A DNA stretch of 64,000 nucleotides, from positions 111,001 to 175,000 of the forward strand of contig JACEEZ010022897.1 of the NCBI GenBank assembly GCA_016584305.1. Direction: 5' to 3'. The notes under the pieces were generated by a model. It worked only from the letters and a program-made list of their open reading frames with translations, did no database searches and was not told where the DNA came from. Numbering within the stretch: the first letter of the stretch is position 1; each line of letters begins with the position of its first letter. The stretch comes from Chionoecetes opilio. Taxonomy: Eukaryota > Arthropoda > Malacostraca > Decapoda > Majidae. Position numbers and translations under genes: made by a program. This document shows positions 46,852-59,154 of the stretch, piece by piece.

Positions 46852-47498
46852 CCCGACCCTTTACCCCCCCCTGGACGTTTATCCTACTCTAGTTTTTAAA
46901 TGTGGGGCAACCGACAATATCAACTACCCCCCCCGGGGATTTTTACGCCCCGCTGAACATGAAAGCCACCGGGGCGGGGGGCAGCAGAAAAGTGTTCAAT
47001 GTCTCAAGGGGAGTTCCTGACAGGGGCAGTGGGGGCGGGGGACTAAGGGAAAGGCTGTGCGGGTTTAAAACCGTGAGTGCGTGTCCCCAAAATGAAAACC
47101 CAATACAAACCGCTGAGCAGGCGGGCCCCCTTGGGGGGAGGCAGCAGAAAGTTTTAAATTTAGTTCAGAAATGTTTTTTGCACCAGGGGCAGTGGGGGGT
47201 CAGGTGACGGGACGGGGTGGCAGGTAAAAACCGTGAATTTTGGTCCCCAAATGAAAAACCAAAAAGACCGCTGAGCAGGGCTGCCACCTGGGGGAGTCGC
47301 GGAAAAGGGGCCCGGGGGGGTGACGGGAGACGCTCGGACCCCCGGACAACTTGGTCAATTTCAAAACGGGGACCAGGCATTTCAACGAAAAAAAAAAAAA
47401 AAAATAATTTTTCGAAACTGCATACCCCCGGGACCTGGGATTTTGTCCGGCAAACCCGATATCCGGAAAATCGAGCCCGGGAAATGGGGTTTTGTGTG
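46740..47498. mobile_element. Tigger-type MITE family G, noisy copy
   Basis: Recognisable ends (CACAAAAAAACCTCGATTTC ... inverse) and at least two chimeric repeat units, but with many indels compared with 32828-33729. A 42-residue A run occurs near 46817. Frames here are not meaningful. Confidence 0.6.
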
Positions 47499-48965
47499 AA
47501 ACTATCATTATAAGTGCCAGCGACACGGGGGATAAAAGAATAGGAGGAAACGGGGAAATCCTCTTTTTTTTTGGGGTTTGGATATCTATGTAGAGCCCCG
47601 AGTTCAGCTTTTTTTAAAGTCTTTAATGTTGAATATTTTTTTAAAATTTTGGAATGGGGAATTCAAGATGTATATAGTTATTACTGACATATTATTTTAT
47701 TTTGGCCCCCAAAAAATTATCGTTTTTTCCCCGATAGATTATCTTTACATCTTAGCAAAAAATAATAGTCAGTAGAAATATTTTTACATCATTGAATTCA
47801 GTTTCCCAAATATAAAAATTTTTTCTCTTTTCCCCAAAAATTTTATTTTAATTTTATCCAATAATGATAAAAAAATTCCATTTTAATTTATTTTTTCCCA
47901 AAAATAAATGAAATTAAAAAAAAATAAAAATATATTTAGTAAAAACAATAAGGGACCCCAAAAGAAGCTGCTAAAACTCGAGAACTCTACATACCCTATC
48001 ACCTCAAAAGAAAGGGGAAATTCCCTTTTCCTCCTTATTCTTTATCCTTTGTGTCAGCTGGCGCTTTTTAATAATAGTGGTCAGTTGTCACACAAATCAT
48101 ACCCATGTGGGGTTTGGAAAGAAACCCACAATCCCCCTTTTCCCTTACCCCAACTGCGCTGCTGGAAGGAAAACCCAAAAGTATGGTTCCCTTTTAAAAG
48201 CATTTTCCTTCCCTTTTGTTTTGGAAAGGGTTTAAACCTTGCTAAATACCCCGCCAACCTGCTTTCAATGCGGGAAAGGGCAAGGGTTTTTCCAAAAATC
48301 CATGTCATCCCAAAGGCCCCAAAAGTAAAAAAACTCAAATCTCTCTCTCTCTCTCTCGCGGAAGTTGAAAAGCGACAGTTTTTTTTTTCTTTTTTCGATG
48401 AAAATTTTTTGATGATTTTATAATGTAATTATATTTGTAAATCAATATCGTTTTTTCTTGTACAATAAAAACCCAATGCACGTACACGAAAGGATAGTAA
48501 AATTTATCGACAAATACGAAAAATTATCGGTACGGGTTAAACCAACCCCGGCGAAACCAAAATTGTTGAAAATTTTGTTTTTTATTTTGTTTTTAAAATC
48601 GGGGAAATTATTCTGTTAGGGGAAAATTTGTTATATTAAGATGCTTTTTTTAAAAAAACATTAAACGTTTGTTTTTGGGTTTATGGGATTTTTTTTTTTT
48701 TTATTAATAATGTGTTTGCAAGTCCAAAAAATAAGGCAAGTTTTTATAAGGATAGCTTTTGACACAATCCCTAAAAACAAAAACAACAAAACATGACTTT
48801 TTTTTATGTATTATACTTAAATATAAAAAAGTTGCTGAAAAAGAAGTGTTTCTTTTTCATAAAAATAAGCCTCCCGTTTTAATCGCAAACGTACAGTGCA
48901 AGGCATTTTACATGAAGTTTTAAATTTTTTTGAAGAAAAATTTTCTTTTTAAATTTTTGCGGCTT
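47499..48965. other. Error-rich AT-rich stretch, no gene supported
   Basis: A 171-codon plus-strand frame (47908-48423) has no recognisable domain, and the consensus around it is unreliable. I do not call it a gene. Confidence 0.35.
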
Positions 48966-48969
48966 AGCC

Positions 48970-49390
48970 TATTTCTTTGTGGGGGTTCACAGGGGGAAAA
49001 GTGACTGGAAAAGGGGGGAAGGGAAAAAAAAAGGTTTGGGGAAAACCTTTGCACTAAAAACCCTGACCCGGTGTGGGGAATTTTTACGAAAATGCAAAAA
49101 AATAAGATATGCTGAAAATCCCGATAAGGATGGGTTTCAAATAGGAAATACATTAAACAGGATCAATTTAGGGTTGTAGAGGGTAGGGACGCTTTAGTTT
49201 TACTAAACAGCGCCCATGCACAGTTTCTAAAAACCAAAAAATTTAAACATTTAAATGTTTTTCCTATTTAAAAACATCCTCATCGCTTTTTACCCCATAT
49301 TTTTTGGTTTTTCCCTTTAAAAATCTCTGCACAAAATAAAAAGAGTCAGGACATAAAAAAAATGTTAGGGTTTTCCGCCAAATAGACCCT
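48970..49390. repeat. Palindromic MITE, noisy copy
   Basis: 'gatatgctgaaaa', 'aaataggaaatacattaaac', 'atttagggttgtag' and their inverses around a centre near 49200. Same family as copies at about 46145, 52420 and 53430. Confidence 0.55.
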
Positions 49391-49599
49391 GATTTGGGTG
49401 TTTCCCCAAAAGCAAAAAAATTTTGAAATTGTTGCACGCTCGTGTGTTATTCCCGGTTTTCTCCTAGGAAAAAGATTGCGTTTAAATTTTGGGGGAATTT
49501 AGTAATATTTAGGGGGCCGACCCAAAATGAACAAATTTTGGGACGTGACTCGAATTTTGGATTTTTTTAAATTTCCACTTTTTTTCTCCCTCAGGGTTT

Positions 49600-52000
49600 T
49601 CAACATGGGGAACAAGAGCCGCTAGTAATCTTTTGGGTGATTAAACCCGGGTCCAACGATGAAAAACACCGGAGCCCGGTACCAGAAGGAGCAGGTCCTC
49701 CTCGCTTTCTACCACCACCACCGGGAGATGGGGAAAACGGCGAGCGGGAGCAGGAAGGCAGTGGTGGAGGAGGTTCTTTCCCCTTTGGTCGGCGCCCCGG
49801 GGTTTTCCCACAACTACAGTTTAAAACACGCCCGGCCCCGAAAACTGTCAAAGCTAGTAGAGGCGTACAATGACCTCAAAAAAGAACAAGAACAAAAACA
49901 GGCCCAAACATCGTATGGATGAGATTTTCCCAAAGGGGACCTCCAAAAAAACTTTGACTCGCCACATCCTCCCCTCTCCAAAAGGGGGACGTGAAGGACG
50001 AGGACAAGGGTTTCCCACGGAGTTTAAAAGAGAAGACCCGGGGGAATCATCCAGGCTGGAATTGACCCGTGACAGCGAAAGGGAAAGGGGGGGAAGCAGG
50101 GCGAGCGCGGAACCCCCGACTCAAAAACGGCTCGGGAACGTTTAAAAACAGGACATTTCCAGGCTGACTGAAAGGGCGGGAAAACCCAAGCCCAAAACAG
50201 TAGCATCAGCAGCAGTCCTGTGTCGACGAAGTCATCACCGGCTCGTGGATCCCGAAGCCAAAAGGAAAAAAAATCATTTTCAGTCGCCATCGAAACTCCG
50301 GGGGAAAGGGTATTAACCCCTTTTAAATTTTTGGGGTCGAGAGAAGTTTTTCGGGTGCCCCGGGAAGCAAAAGTTTAACGTTTGCAGCTAAAGCTCAAGT
50401 TCTTGGAATGGACATTTGGGGGTATGGCGGTCTCGAAGAGTAAGGCCCAAACGAGCACGAATTGCGGGGAGAGAGGGAAAAACCCCCGAGAAAATCGTGG
50501 AATGCGGAAAACCCGGGGGATACCGAGAGGTTTGGGCCTGCAAATTGGGGCGGAAAACTCCTCCCGTCCCCCTCTGGGGATACGGAGGGGCCGCATCGCC
50601 CCCTCCCCCTCACAGGGGAAGATTTACGCCGAATTCCTTTTTTGGGGGGCCCGGCAAGCTCGGATTTGACTGGCAGAAAAAGGAAAGTGGCTTTAAATTT
50701 TCTTAAAGGGGGTGGGCGAAGGCCCGGGCCCTCAGGGACAAGATCATGCCTTTGTTTGACACTACGGTTTCGAACACTGGCATGGGGAAAGGGGCTTGCA
50801 TTGGATTGGGGGAAAAACTCGGACGAAGCTTGTTGGTTGGCCTTGCCGCCCATAAGTCCAAAGAGGGGATCCCTTTCCCCCAAAGGGATTTTCCCCCCTT
50901 CCCCCAAAGCCCCAGGCCCTCGGCTCTTCCTCCCCCCCCCTCCTTTTACATTGGAATCTTTTTAAAAGACCTTCCCTTTTATGATGGTTTTCCCTTCCCG
51001 TGGATTCCCCGAAGGGGAGACGGGTGGAAACCCCGGAAAGGGGCCTTTTAGAGTTCTTCGCCAAAAATGAACTGCCGCAAGCTGAAGGAGACGCATTGGC
51101 CTTTTGAAGGGGCCCTTTATGTCGAAGAACCCTCCCAGGGGGACTATGAAAGAACTTCTCCGCTCCCTACCTGTTCCTCGGTTTGGGGAAAGGGCCAGCC
51201 AAACCCCTTCCGCCCCTCCGGAAACTCCTATTTAAGCCCCCGGGGGGATGGCCAAGGGCCCTTATGCCCAAAACTTCAGATGCTGAAATCCCAGCGTCGC
51301 TGACTGGTCGAGAGGAAGGGCCCGGAGGGAAGAGTTTGGCCCCCTTGGTTTTCTCTGGTGTACTGCAAACAATGGCATGAGGGACCGATCTCTGTTGGGA
51401 AAACCCCTTGAACGGGCTGCTCTTCCCCCGAGACCTCAAGAAATACCCTGACCAAACCCTTGCCAAGGCAGGGAGAACAAGCCCCCCGCGCCCCACCCGT
51501 TTGGGACGTTCCCCAGGAAAAAAGCGGGGGGTGGCCCTTTTTCGACTCAAGGACCCGATGTGGAGAAGAAGCAGTGGTCAAGGAATTTGGGCGCCCGCCT
51601 CGAAGAAGGAAATCAAGCGAAATTGGGGGGAAAAAAAAGATGAAAATGTCTTCCTCCCTCTCGTCCCTTTGTCACTTCGAAGGGCACGGGCCTTTTTTCG
51701 AAAAATCGAAGCGGACGAAAAGGGGTTCCTGGCCCCCCCCCCCAAAAGGGCCCGGGGATTGTGGGGGGAGGAGACCGATTTAAAGGGCGCTTTGGAAAAG
51801 GGCACTTGGCCTCTGAGTGGTCAAAAGATGCCCCGGAAACGGTTTTCATGCCCTTGTCCAGCGCACCCGGGGTCCACGAAGTCGGCCCCCACAGGGGGGA
51901 AGTATCTCCTCCAGTTTGTCCAAAACCATCGGAAAAAAAGTGGGGCGGGGGAAAAGGGAAAGGGGGACCCTTTAAAAGAAGGGCCCCCTTTTTGAATGGA
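49600..52000 (+). pseudogene. Transposase-like gene, frameshifted (FDTTxSNTG/CRHH family)
   Basis: Pieces in alternating plus-strand frames follow one another in a consistent order. N-terminal basic region: ARYQKEQVLLAFYHHHREMG, SKLVEAYNDLKKEQEQKQ. Then a charged stretch (about 49900-50150). Core (50746 onward): LFDTTVSNTGMGKGACIGLG, EKLGRSLL, then 'WLACRHH'-like bases with an indel. Later: SFYIGIFLKDLPFYDGFPFP (50935 on), LKLQMLKSQRR in region 51260-51300, 'YCKQWHEGPISVGKTPLNGL' (51360 on), RDLKKYPDQTLAKA, and HLASEWSKDAPE-like C-terminus. From memory, a multi-copy uncharacterised family in arthropods and cnidarians has this D-T-T-x-S-N-T-G plus C-R-H-H pattern; the Asp and C-x-x-H resemble hAT transposases. 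I do not know a formal name. Frameshifts are probably mostly assembly error. Confidence 0.55.
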
Positions 52001-52249
52001 AACAATGAAAACTTTCTGTTGTTTTGGTTTTCCCTTTAAGTTTCTTTTAAAAAAGTGGGAAGTTTTGAGTTTTTTTTGTTTTTTAAAAAGGGTTTTAGAA
52101 AATTTTTCAGTTTGTCGCGAACCCCCAAATATTTTCCCCAATTTTAATTTAAATTTTTACAGGAAATTTTTCTTTTGCATGTGTGAACAGAAGTAAAAAA
52201 AAGAGCAAGTGAAAAAAAAAATGTTTCATTTTTTTTCCCCCTATGATCT
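52001..52249. other. No gene seen
   Basis: AT-rich error-prone sequence downstream of the transposase-like gene. Confidence 0.35.
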
Positions 52250-52985
52250 TGGGGGCACCCTACGGGCCCCTGATCGGTGTTTGGGGGTTTGGGACGAAAA
52301 TGCGAAAAAAAATCACAGATATGCGGGAAAAAAGCGATGAGGGGTGTTTTAAATAGGAAATCATTAAAAAAGTTTATCAATTTAGGGTTTTAAAACCCCT
52401 AAATGAACGCAAGTGGACGCTGTTTTGTATTTTTAAACACGTTTCCCCTAGCGTCACAACCCCCAAATGATCCCCTGTTTAATGTATTTCCTATTTAAAA
52501 AAAAATCCTCATCGTTTTTTTCAGAAAATCTGTGATTTTTCCTAACATCTCTGCACAAAATAAAAGAGTACAGGACATATAAAAATGTTATGAATTTTGC
52601 GTCCACAACCGTAGATAACAGTAAAGTCGCCAGGACAACTTTTTTTTTCTGTTTATAGACGTGTGGTGGCGTTAATACTTAATTTCTACATGCATAATTT
52701 CAGGAAAGTTAGAAGGGGCTATCTGGAGAGAGTGTCATTTTGTGTCTTCATCTGTGTCATAGTATGGCTATAAATGAACAAATTACAAAAATATCACCAG
52801 AGTGGCCACCAACAATATAAAGTCGCCATCTAGTGTTTATTTACTGAGTGTCCTCCCTAAGTCGTCGTCGCCCGAAATAAAAACGCGTAGTGAAATTTGA
52901 AACCGTATATACTCGCAGATACAAAGCATAAAACAACGCTGAAACAGGGTAGATTATACAGTCATGATATAAACTACTGTGTATC
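52250..52985. repeat. Right inverted arm with palindromic MITE
   Basis: Palindrome centred near 52425, then 'gataacagtaaagtcgcc', 'tttcaggaaagttagaaggg', 'aaagtcgccatctagtg' and 'aaacaacgctga'. This is the inverse of the arm at 45590-46270. From about 52600 the sequence is clean. Confidence 0.6.
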
Positions 52986-53039
52986 ATCTTCAGTGGCACA
53001 TAAAAATCAGTAGTAATGCTATAATTCGTAATATTTGGC

Positions 53040-53455
53040 GGCTGGCGACTTTACTGTTAGACCCCTGATCGGTGTGGGGTTGTTTGTTGATTGTTTAGAG
53101 GATAATTCCTCAGAGCCGTAGTGATCTACCGCTGCAGCTTAGTTAGTGTTGGCCGAGGCCACCACCCCGGGAGGGGGGTCACAAACCCTCGACTAACACC
53201 CGGAACCATTCACTGCTGGGTGGACAGGGGCTCGGGTTTTAAGAAAAGCCACACATCTATCTTCGCTCCGCCCGGGGATCGAACCCAGGACTTCTCGGTT
53301 GAGCCGAGCGGTTGGTACGAAAATGCGAAAAAATCAGATATGCTGTAAAAAGCAATGAGGATGTTTTAAATAGGAAATACATTAAACAGTGATCAATTTA
53401 GGGTTGTAGACGCTAGTGGACGCTAATGGACGCTAGTGGACGCTATTTAGTAGGT
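53040..53455. repeat. Palindromic MITE half copy carrying a SINE
   Basis: 'ggcgactttactgttaga', 'gacccctgatcggtgt', then a SINE-A insertion, then 'gtacgaaaatgcgaaaaa' to repeated 'ctagtggacgct'. The SINE lies between two short copies of 'ggttg', a probable target duplication. Confidence 0.6.
53085..53314 (-). repeat. SINE-A, near full length
   Basis: Reverse copy with the body ('cattcactgctgggtggaca') and the tRNA-like head including the B box complement ('ggggatcgaaccca') and 'gacttctcggttgagccgag'. The anticodon loop differs from the copy at 15.6 kb. Confidence 0.7.
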
Positions 53456-53692
53456 CCGATCACAACACCCCCTTATTGCTAGCTGGTGACACCTTAATAG
53501 GACTATTTATGGAACCTCTCTATATCATCAAGTACGTAATGTTCACCTGCCAAACACTAGCACTTTATTTCCAAAACAATGTACCTACTAGGGTAGTACC
53601 TATGCCCGCCACTCCAAGACACTTTATATTGGATAGCTTGTCAATGAGAAAAGAGACACATGATGAACCCAATATATCAGTGTGCAACTTAC

Positions 53693-53755
53693 TTTATGTG
53701 TTGGTGCTTCATTGCCAGACTCCTCGTCACTAGAATAAGACTGTAAAGCGTTCAT
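53693..53755 (-). CDS. Host gene, first coding exon
   Basis: On the minus strand ATG at 53755-53753 opens MNALQSYSSDEESGNEA, 21 codons ending in a strong donor AAA|GTAAGT, phase 0. The start context has A at -3. The frame is also open upstream to another ATG at 53848; the inner ATG is preferred because the acidic peptide starts there and the upstream residues look like UTR translation. The next recognised exon (25400-25341) is also phase 0 and continues the acidic, basic-interspersed composition. Short 'L-x-x-Y-S-S-D-E-E-S' starts are common in nuclear and splicing-related proteins (PRCC and SAP30BP begin similarly), but that is only a resemblance; I cannot name the gene. Confidence 0.65.
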
Positions 53756-53783
53756 TCTGCTGTTTTGTAGAGAAGCAGACACC

Positions 53784-53798
53784 CTCAAAATGGCCGTC
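53784..53798 (+). promoter_or_regulatory. Possible YY1-type element in the 5' UTR/promoter
   Basis: CTCAAAATGGCCGTCC matches the AANATGGC core of YY1-type sites, which sit near the start sites of many animal housekeeping genes. It lies about 30-45 bp upstream of the exon 1 ATG. No TATA box was seen. Inferred from motif and position only. Confidence 0.3.
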
Positions 53799-53859
53799 CT
53801 TCCTACAGAGTACAGACCTATACACTGAATACTGGAACTTTTTAACATTATCTCCCGAA

Positions 53860-56650
53860 ACAGTATTTTTTTTTCATTTTGGTATAAATTATTAATGGAT
53901 TGATTTTAAAAGGGAAATATTTTCCCTTTGTCACATTCCTTTAAAAAAAATTAAAAATTAGCCTATTAGTTGTGTGTGTTTGTGTGGTCTAGAGGCGATT
54001 TTTAGTGGGGAAAAGCCGTAAAGAATCCGGGTTTTCTTACGGCTTCTTGCGGCCCTTTCTCCCCCTCTTTTCCCCCGGTGCCTCGCCAGAAACGGCTGAC
54101 GGGAGTGTTCGGGTTTCGCCAGTTTCCCCCGGCCTTCAAAAAGCTGATAACCTAAAAACCCAAAAAAACCCCCCTGACAAAAGTTTACCGTCAAAATGAA
54201 ACCCCTTAATCTTTTACGATAACTGCTGCGATATTGTGAATGATCACAACAATTTTTCCTTCAAAATTTAAGGGTTTTTTGCTCCATAACCCCAAGGGCC
54301 CTATTAAGGGGAAAAAGGAAAAAGAGGGCGGGCACCTACCCACATAGGGGGTTTGGTTTGGGTGGGGGGGTTTCCACATTATTGCCCCTTTTTTTTTATT
54401 AACTGTTTGGCAACCCTATGGAAAGGGGCAGGTATAATGAGGGTTTTTCTTAACGGCCATCATCTGCCCGCCATTCCCGGGATTTTTCCGTTTTGGGGGG
54501 GTTTGGGGCTATTTATTTTTTCTTAAAATTTGGGGGGCTGTTTTTCATTTTTGGCTTTAAAATTTAAATTTCCTCTCTCTCCCCCAAGTTTTGAATGATT
54601 TACTGAAATGGTTTAGGGGGGAAACAAATATTTTTTCTCAATTTTAAACTTTTTAGTGTTTTAAAAGGGAAAAAAATTTTGGCGCAAAAAAAACTACTTT
54701 TGGGGGGGCTAGAAAAAGGGGAAATAAACGTTACTCCAAAATCAAAAAAAGGGGTTAAAAGGGTGGTTAAAAAAAGGGGGACAGATTATTTAAAAAAAAT
54801 GTTTCGTGTTTAAAAGGGTTGCCCAAGGGGGGGGTTTTTAAATCCTGAGGGGTAATCTAGTTTTCCATTGTCGGGGAAAAATCCCGGCCAGTACAACAAG
54901 GCGGGGGGAAAAAGGGGGCCCTTTTTTTGGGGCCCCAAAAACCCCAGAACAGACGGGTGCCAGCCCCATCACTTTTAAAAAAGGGGCCTTAACTAGGGAA
55001 AATTTCCCTTCATGCACCCTTAATTTTATGGAAGTTTTTCATTTTTAAATTCTTAAATTAAAAATTTTTATTTTTTAATTGGGGCCTAAGTGAACTTTAT
55101 TTGGTTTTTCCCCCATTAAAATATCAGTTGCATATTTTAGTAGAAATTTTAAAGAAAATTTGGGAAGTAAACCTTTTATTCTTATTTTTTTAATGTTATA
55201 ATTAATTTCCTTTTAATTTTTCTTTTTAAACTCTTTTTATGTATTTTTTTTTATTTTGCGTAAACTTTCAGAATTTTCATTTTTAAATAGTATTTGCTAG
55301 AAATCTGTGTGATTTTGATGGGAAAACCAAAAATTTTTTTCATGGAAATAAGAAAAATTTTATTTATTTATTTTTTCCCCCTCTCACCCTTCTCTCAGGG
55401 GTCTTCCTCCTTTATCTTCGGTGGGAAAAACCATTTCATGCACCGGCACATACATCCGGGAAACAAAAAGGGGTGTTACTTTGGGCAGAAAAAAAACCCT
55501 TTTCCCAAATAAAAGGGAAAAATAGAGCCCAGACAGCATTATATTGTTTGTTCTACAGGACAAAAAGTAAAAAGGGGGTTCATAGTTTTCATCCCAAATT
55601 TTCCCGATTTTTGCCACCTTTATAGATGAAAAAGGCTAAATATTAAAAAGGAAAATGCAAATAATATAAAAAGTATTTTGTTGATGTGAACCCTTTATAG
55701 AATTTTTTAAAAGGACAAGAAAAAATTAAAAACAGAAGAAAAAACCCAAACCTATACACAAAAATTAAAAAATTATTAAAACCCCTAGTTTTTAAATGCA
55801 AAAGGGGCCCAGGGGGTAAAAAACTGTTGGTAAATTAATTGAAACCCAAAGTACCCCGGGTAAATACGATTAAAAATTCTATTCAACAAATACAATTTCT
55901 CATAACATTTTTCAAAATTTTTTGTATTTCCTATTTTCGAAAAAACCTCTTGCCCCTAACCTAACCTATTTAAATGTACCAAACCGAACGTATTTTGGTA
56001 TATACCTGATGCCCCGGGGTAGTATTTTTCCTAAAGTTTAGTGTATCCCCGGGGAACCCCTCGTTTTAAAACGGACCTTAATTTAGAAAAACAAATATCG
56101 GCTTCAACACTTTTTTCTGGGGGGTTCCGGGGGTTTTCGTGCTTTTAAAACCGGGTTTAAATTCAGTATAGCGTTGTACGGTTCTGATTGTTTTTTTTTA
56201 AATTTCCCTGTATTCCCTGTAGTATTTGTGATGGCTGCATGTATGTAAGTGTACGAAATTTTTGTCAGAAAGTAAGGGCAAAGTTTGCGGGGGAAAACGG
56301 GAAATTTGTTTGGGAAAAAGGGGAAAATTTCACCTCATAAACGACCACAATTTGTTTAAAGCGAAAAGTTCGGGTCACTCGTTTAATTATAACCTCGCAT
56401 CCTTCCCCCAATTTGTTTTGTCAAAGCGAGAGGTACCATTTACACCCTTAAACATATGTCCCAAAATAAAAAAAAAATACAAACCCAAAATAGCCATTAA
56501 AACCCTTTTTTTCATAAAAATCTAAATTTAAAAACCCAAAAAATCAGAAATACACCAATATCTAATATATAAAATTTTTAAAAAAATATATATATTATAT
56601 ATAAAATAAAATATAATTAAAATATCTGGTAAATCTTTTAAAAACAAGGG
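53860..56650. other. Error-rich AT-rich upstream region, no gene supported
   Basis: Upstream of host exon 1. Sequence quality drops again from about 53900. I see no coding region; a short CCTAACCTAACC block is at about 55957. Confidence 0.35.
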
Positions 56651-56654
56651 CTTC

Positions 56655-57200
56655 CCCCCCCCATCTTTTTCTTCTTATAGCCAACAAGCTTGGGGCCATG
56701 GGGGGAAAACCGGGGGGTTTTTTTTTGGGGGAGGGACAACACCCCAAAAAGGGAAATATGGCCCCCACAAAAAAAAAACCATAAACAGGGAAATTTCCCC
56801 AGTTTTATTTGACTTTATGTGGGGCCTATTTTCCCTTTATTTGTGGGTCCCCCACCCAAAAACCCCCGGGTTTTCCCCCTTTTTTCCCAAACTTGTTGTC
56901 TTTAAAAAGAAGAAAGATAGGAGGTTTTAGCCCTTTTTTTCTAAAGATGACAAAACTCACAGGGCCTAACCTACACCCCCCCTCGGCCCCTCGGGGTTTG
57001 CCCTAACCTAACCTTGCCCGACCCGACCTAACCTAACCCTACTGGGCTTAGTTTTTCTCAGAAACCTGGAAATTTTAAAATCGGCCAAAGTAGGCAAAGT
57101 AAGGATCCGGCCTCATTAAATCTAAACAGATGTTTTTTAAAACAGTAATATAAAAAACATAGAGCCAACATTTGGGGCAGCTTTTCCCTGGGCCCTTTGT
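56655..57200. repeat. Noisy copy of the 43.8-44.3 kb repeat, partly inverted
   Basis: 56655-56790 is an inverted and 56800-57200 a direct copy of the same sequence ('ccaacaagcttgggg', 'gaagaaagataggaggtttt', 'cctaacctaacc', 'cttagtttttctcagaaacc'). Compared with the clean copy it has frequent indels in homopolymers. Confidence 0.55.
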
Positions 57201-58880
57201 TTTTAAGATTTTTTCCCCCAAAGCAATGCAGTTCCCTTTCCACAAAACCTTCCCACCCAAGTATTTCAAAAATTACTAACATTTAAATTTTTTTGTTTCC
57301 CCTCCGTCAAAAGTAATTTTAATGCATACTTAGATATCTGCAATGTTTTTGTGGTGGAATTCGGATGATGGGGGGGAAGGTTTTTGGTAAATCTCGTCTC
57401 CGTCGGCGAGAGTTCCCCAAAATTTTTACGTTCTCAAAAAGTGTGGAGATCTCTAAGAACCAAAATTGGAGCATAATTAATCAGGGGAAAACTTTTTCCG
57501 GTCTGGGGTTTTTATTGCTAAATTTTAAAATTTTGAAAAAAAAACGTCTTGTTTAATGTTTTAAAAAAATCGAAAAGGATTTTAACCAGACGAAAGCCCT
57601 CCCATCACCATGTCCCTTCCATTTTAGTTCCTTTAGTGTGGTCCGAAAGTTAAAACCCGGGGCTACTAAATGTACAATCCGCTAATTTCTGCCATATTTT
57701 TCTTTAAATTCAGCAAAAACTACTACGGGCGCAGCCAGGCCCTATCGTCAGCCTGATAAGACCAAAGAAACATTTTTTCACCCGTTTTAAAATTTTTCCT
57801 GTCGTGTCATTAACCTTTATATTTTTGTTCGTGGTCTTAAAGGGTTTTCCCAGGCTTCTGAATGTACTCATGTTTTTTACTTGTGCCTTTTATCTGAAAT
57901 TTTAACGTATTTCACGGTCCCTGGCAGAATCTTGCCCCTCCCCGCCATATTTTTGTTATCTCTGACGTCAGGCAACAAGCGGAAAAACCGTGGAACGACC
58001 CCTGCTCTCGCTTCTTAGGTTCTTCCGGTTTTTCCCTGGGCTCCGAAAACCCTTTTAAAATGCCCCGCCTCCTAAACCAAACTGGAAAAAAAGCCGGGTT
58101 TTCTTTGGCTTCTTCCCCAAAAATTGCCTTAGGGTAGGTAAGAGCCTTTTTTTGTCCAGCCCCTTTTTGGCTCGGACCGTTTTTTGAAGCGATTGGTTTC
58201 TGCCAAAAACAAACTATCCGGGCTTTAAACCCCAAAAAAAGGCCCAAACCGGGACTCTTGGCGAACAAGCTGAAAATTTCGGTAGTCCAGAAAAAGGTAT
58301 AGAAACTAATATACTTAGGAGTAGCCGTGTGTCTGTCCCGTCTGTCCCTTTTTGGATGCCAACTGTAAAATTTAATTTTTATGCAAGTAGGCTCAAAAAA
58401 TCGAAATAAACTTAAGTGGTAAACTTTGTCCCACGTTGATGAATATTTTTGAAGGGGGGTTTTGGGGGAAAAAAACTTTTTGGAGTAAATTTTTTACAGG
58501 GAAAAAACTTGGGTAAAATTTTTCCCTATTCCCAAACCGTAACTTATGGACCGGGATTACCAAAAAGATATATTTAAAAAGTTTTCTGCTGGACAAAAGC
58601 CCATTTTAGTCACCCTGGGTGGCGGGGTTCATAATTGGGGGGACTACACAAACCCCCGCGGAGGGTAAAGCCCCGTCCCCAACCATCACCCCGTCGGGGC
58701 TTTTCCCTCGTGCTTGCCCCACGGCAAACCCGTTGCCCTGGTTGTGTCCCTAGGGTCCTTATAAAAAGGGTAAAGCCATTCATAGGCCCCATGTTAACGC
58801 TGGGCGCCCTATTTGGGGCAAAGGCCTCGCCCTTCACCCAAAACCCGGGGAATTTTCAAGGGAAAGACCCCCGGGAGTAC
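57201..58880. other. Error-rich sequence, no gene supported
   Basis: A 118-codon minus-strand frame (58268-57912) has no recognised domain and the consensus is unreliable. A Helitron-like start copy is at about 58300. Confidence 0.3.
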
Positions 58881-58889
58881 TATATCATG

Positions 58890-59150
58890 TTATACTGTAT
58901 AAAGGGGCCCGTTTTTTCTTTGGAAATGTTTTGTTCTATAAAATTTCACATAAAAAATATTAAAACACATTAAATAAAGGGCATTATGGGCTGAAGAAAT
59001 AGTAACTTCATTCCTTAAAACTCGTCTTTCATGTAAAACTTTGTGGCACTTATAAGTGGCAGATAAAATAAAAGCAGAATTTAAATTACTTTCCTTTGAT
59101 AGTTTTCTTTTTTGATACATACATATACCATGCAAACTTGGTTAACTAAA
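58890..59150. repeat. Degraded foldback-family unit
   Basis: 'ttctataaaatttcacataa', 'cattatggg', 'agcagaatttaaattact' and 'ttggttaactaaa' match the 38.6/43.0-kb units with errors. Confidence 0.5.
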
Positions 59151-59154
59151 AAAA

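Noticed and set aside
47908..48423. 171-codon plus-strand frame as a gene
   Set aside because: No recognisable domain, in error-rich sequence where frames are not reliable.
50395..51060. Several frames of 95-170 codons on both strands
   Set aside because: Overlapping shadows of the frameshifted plus-strand transposase-like gene; GC-rich homopolymers remove stop codons.
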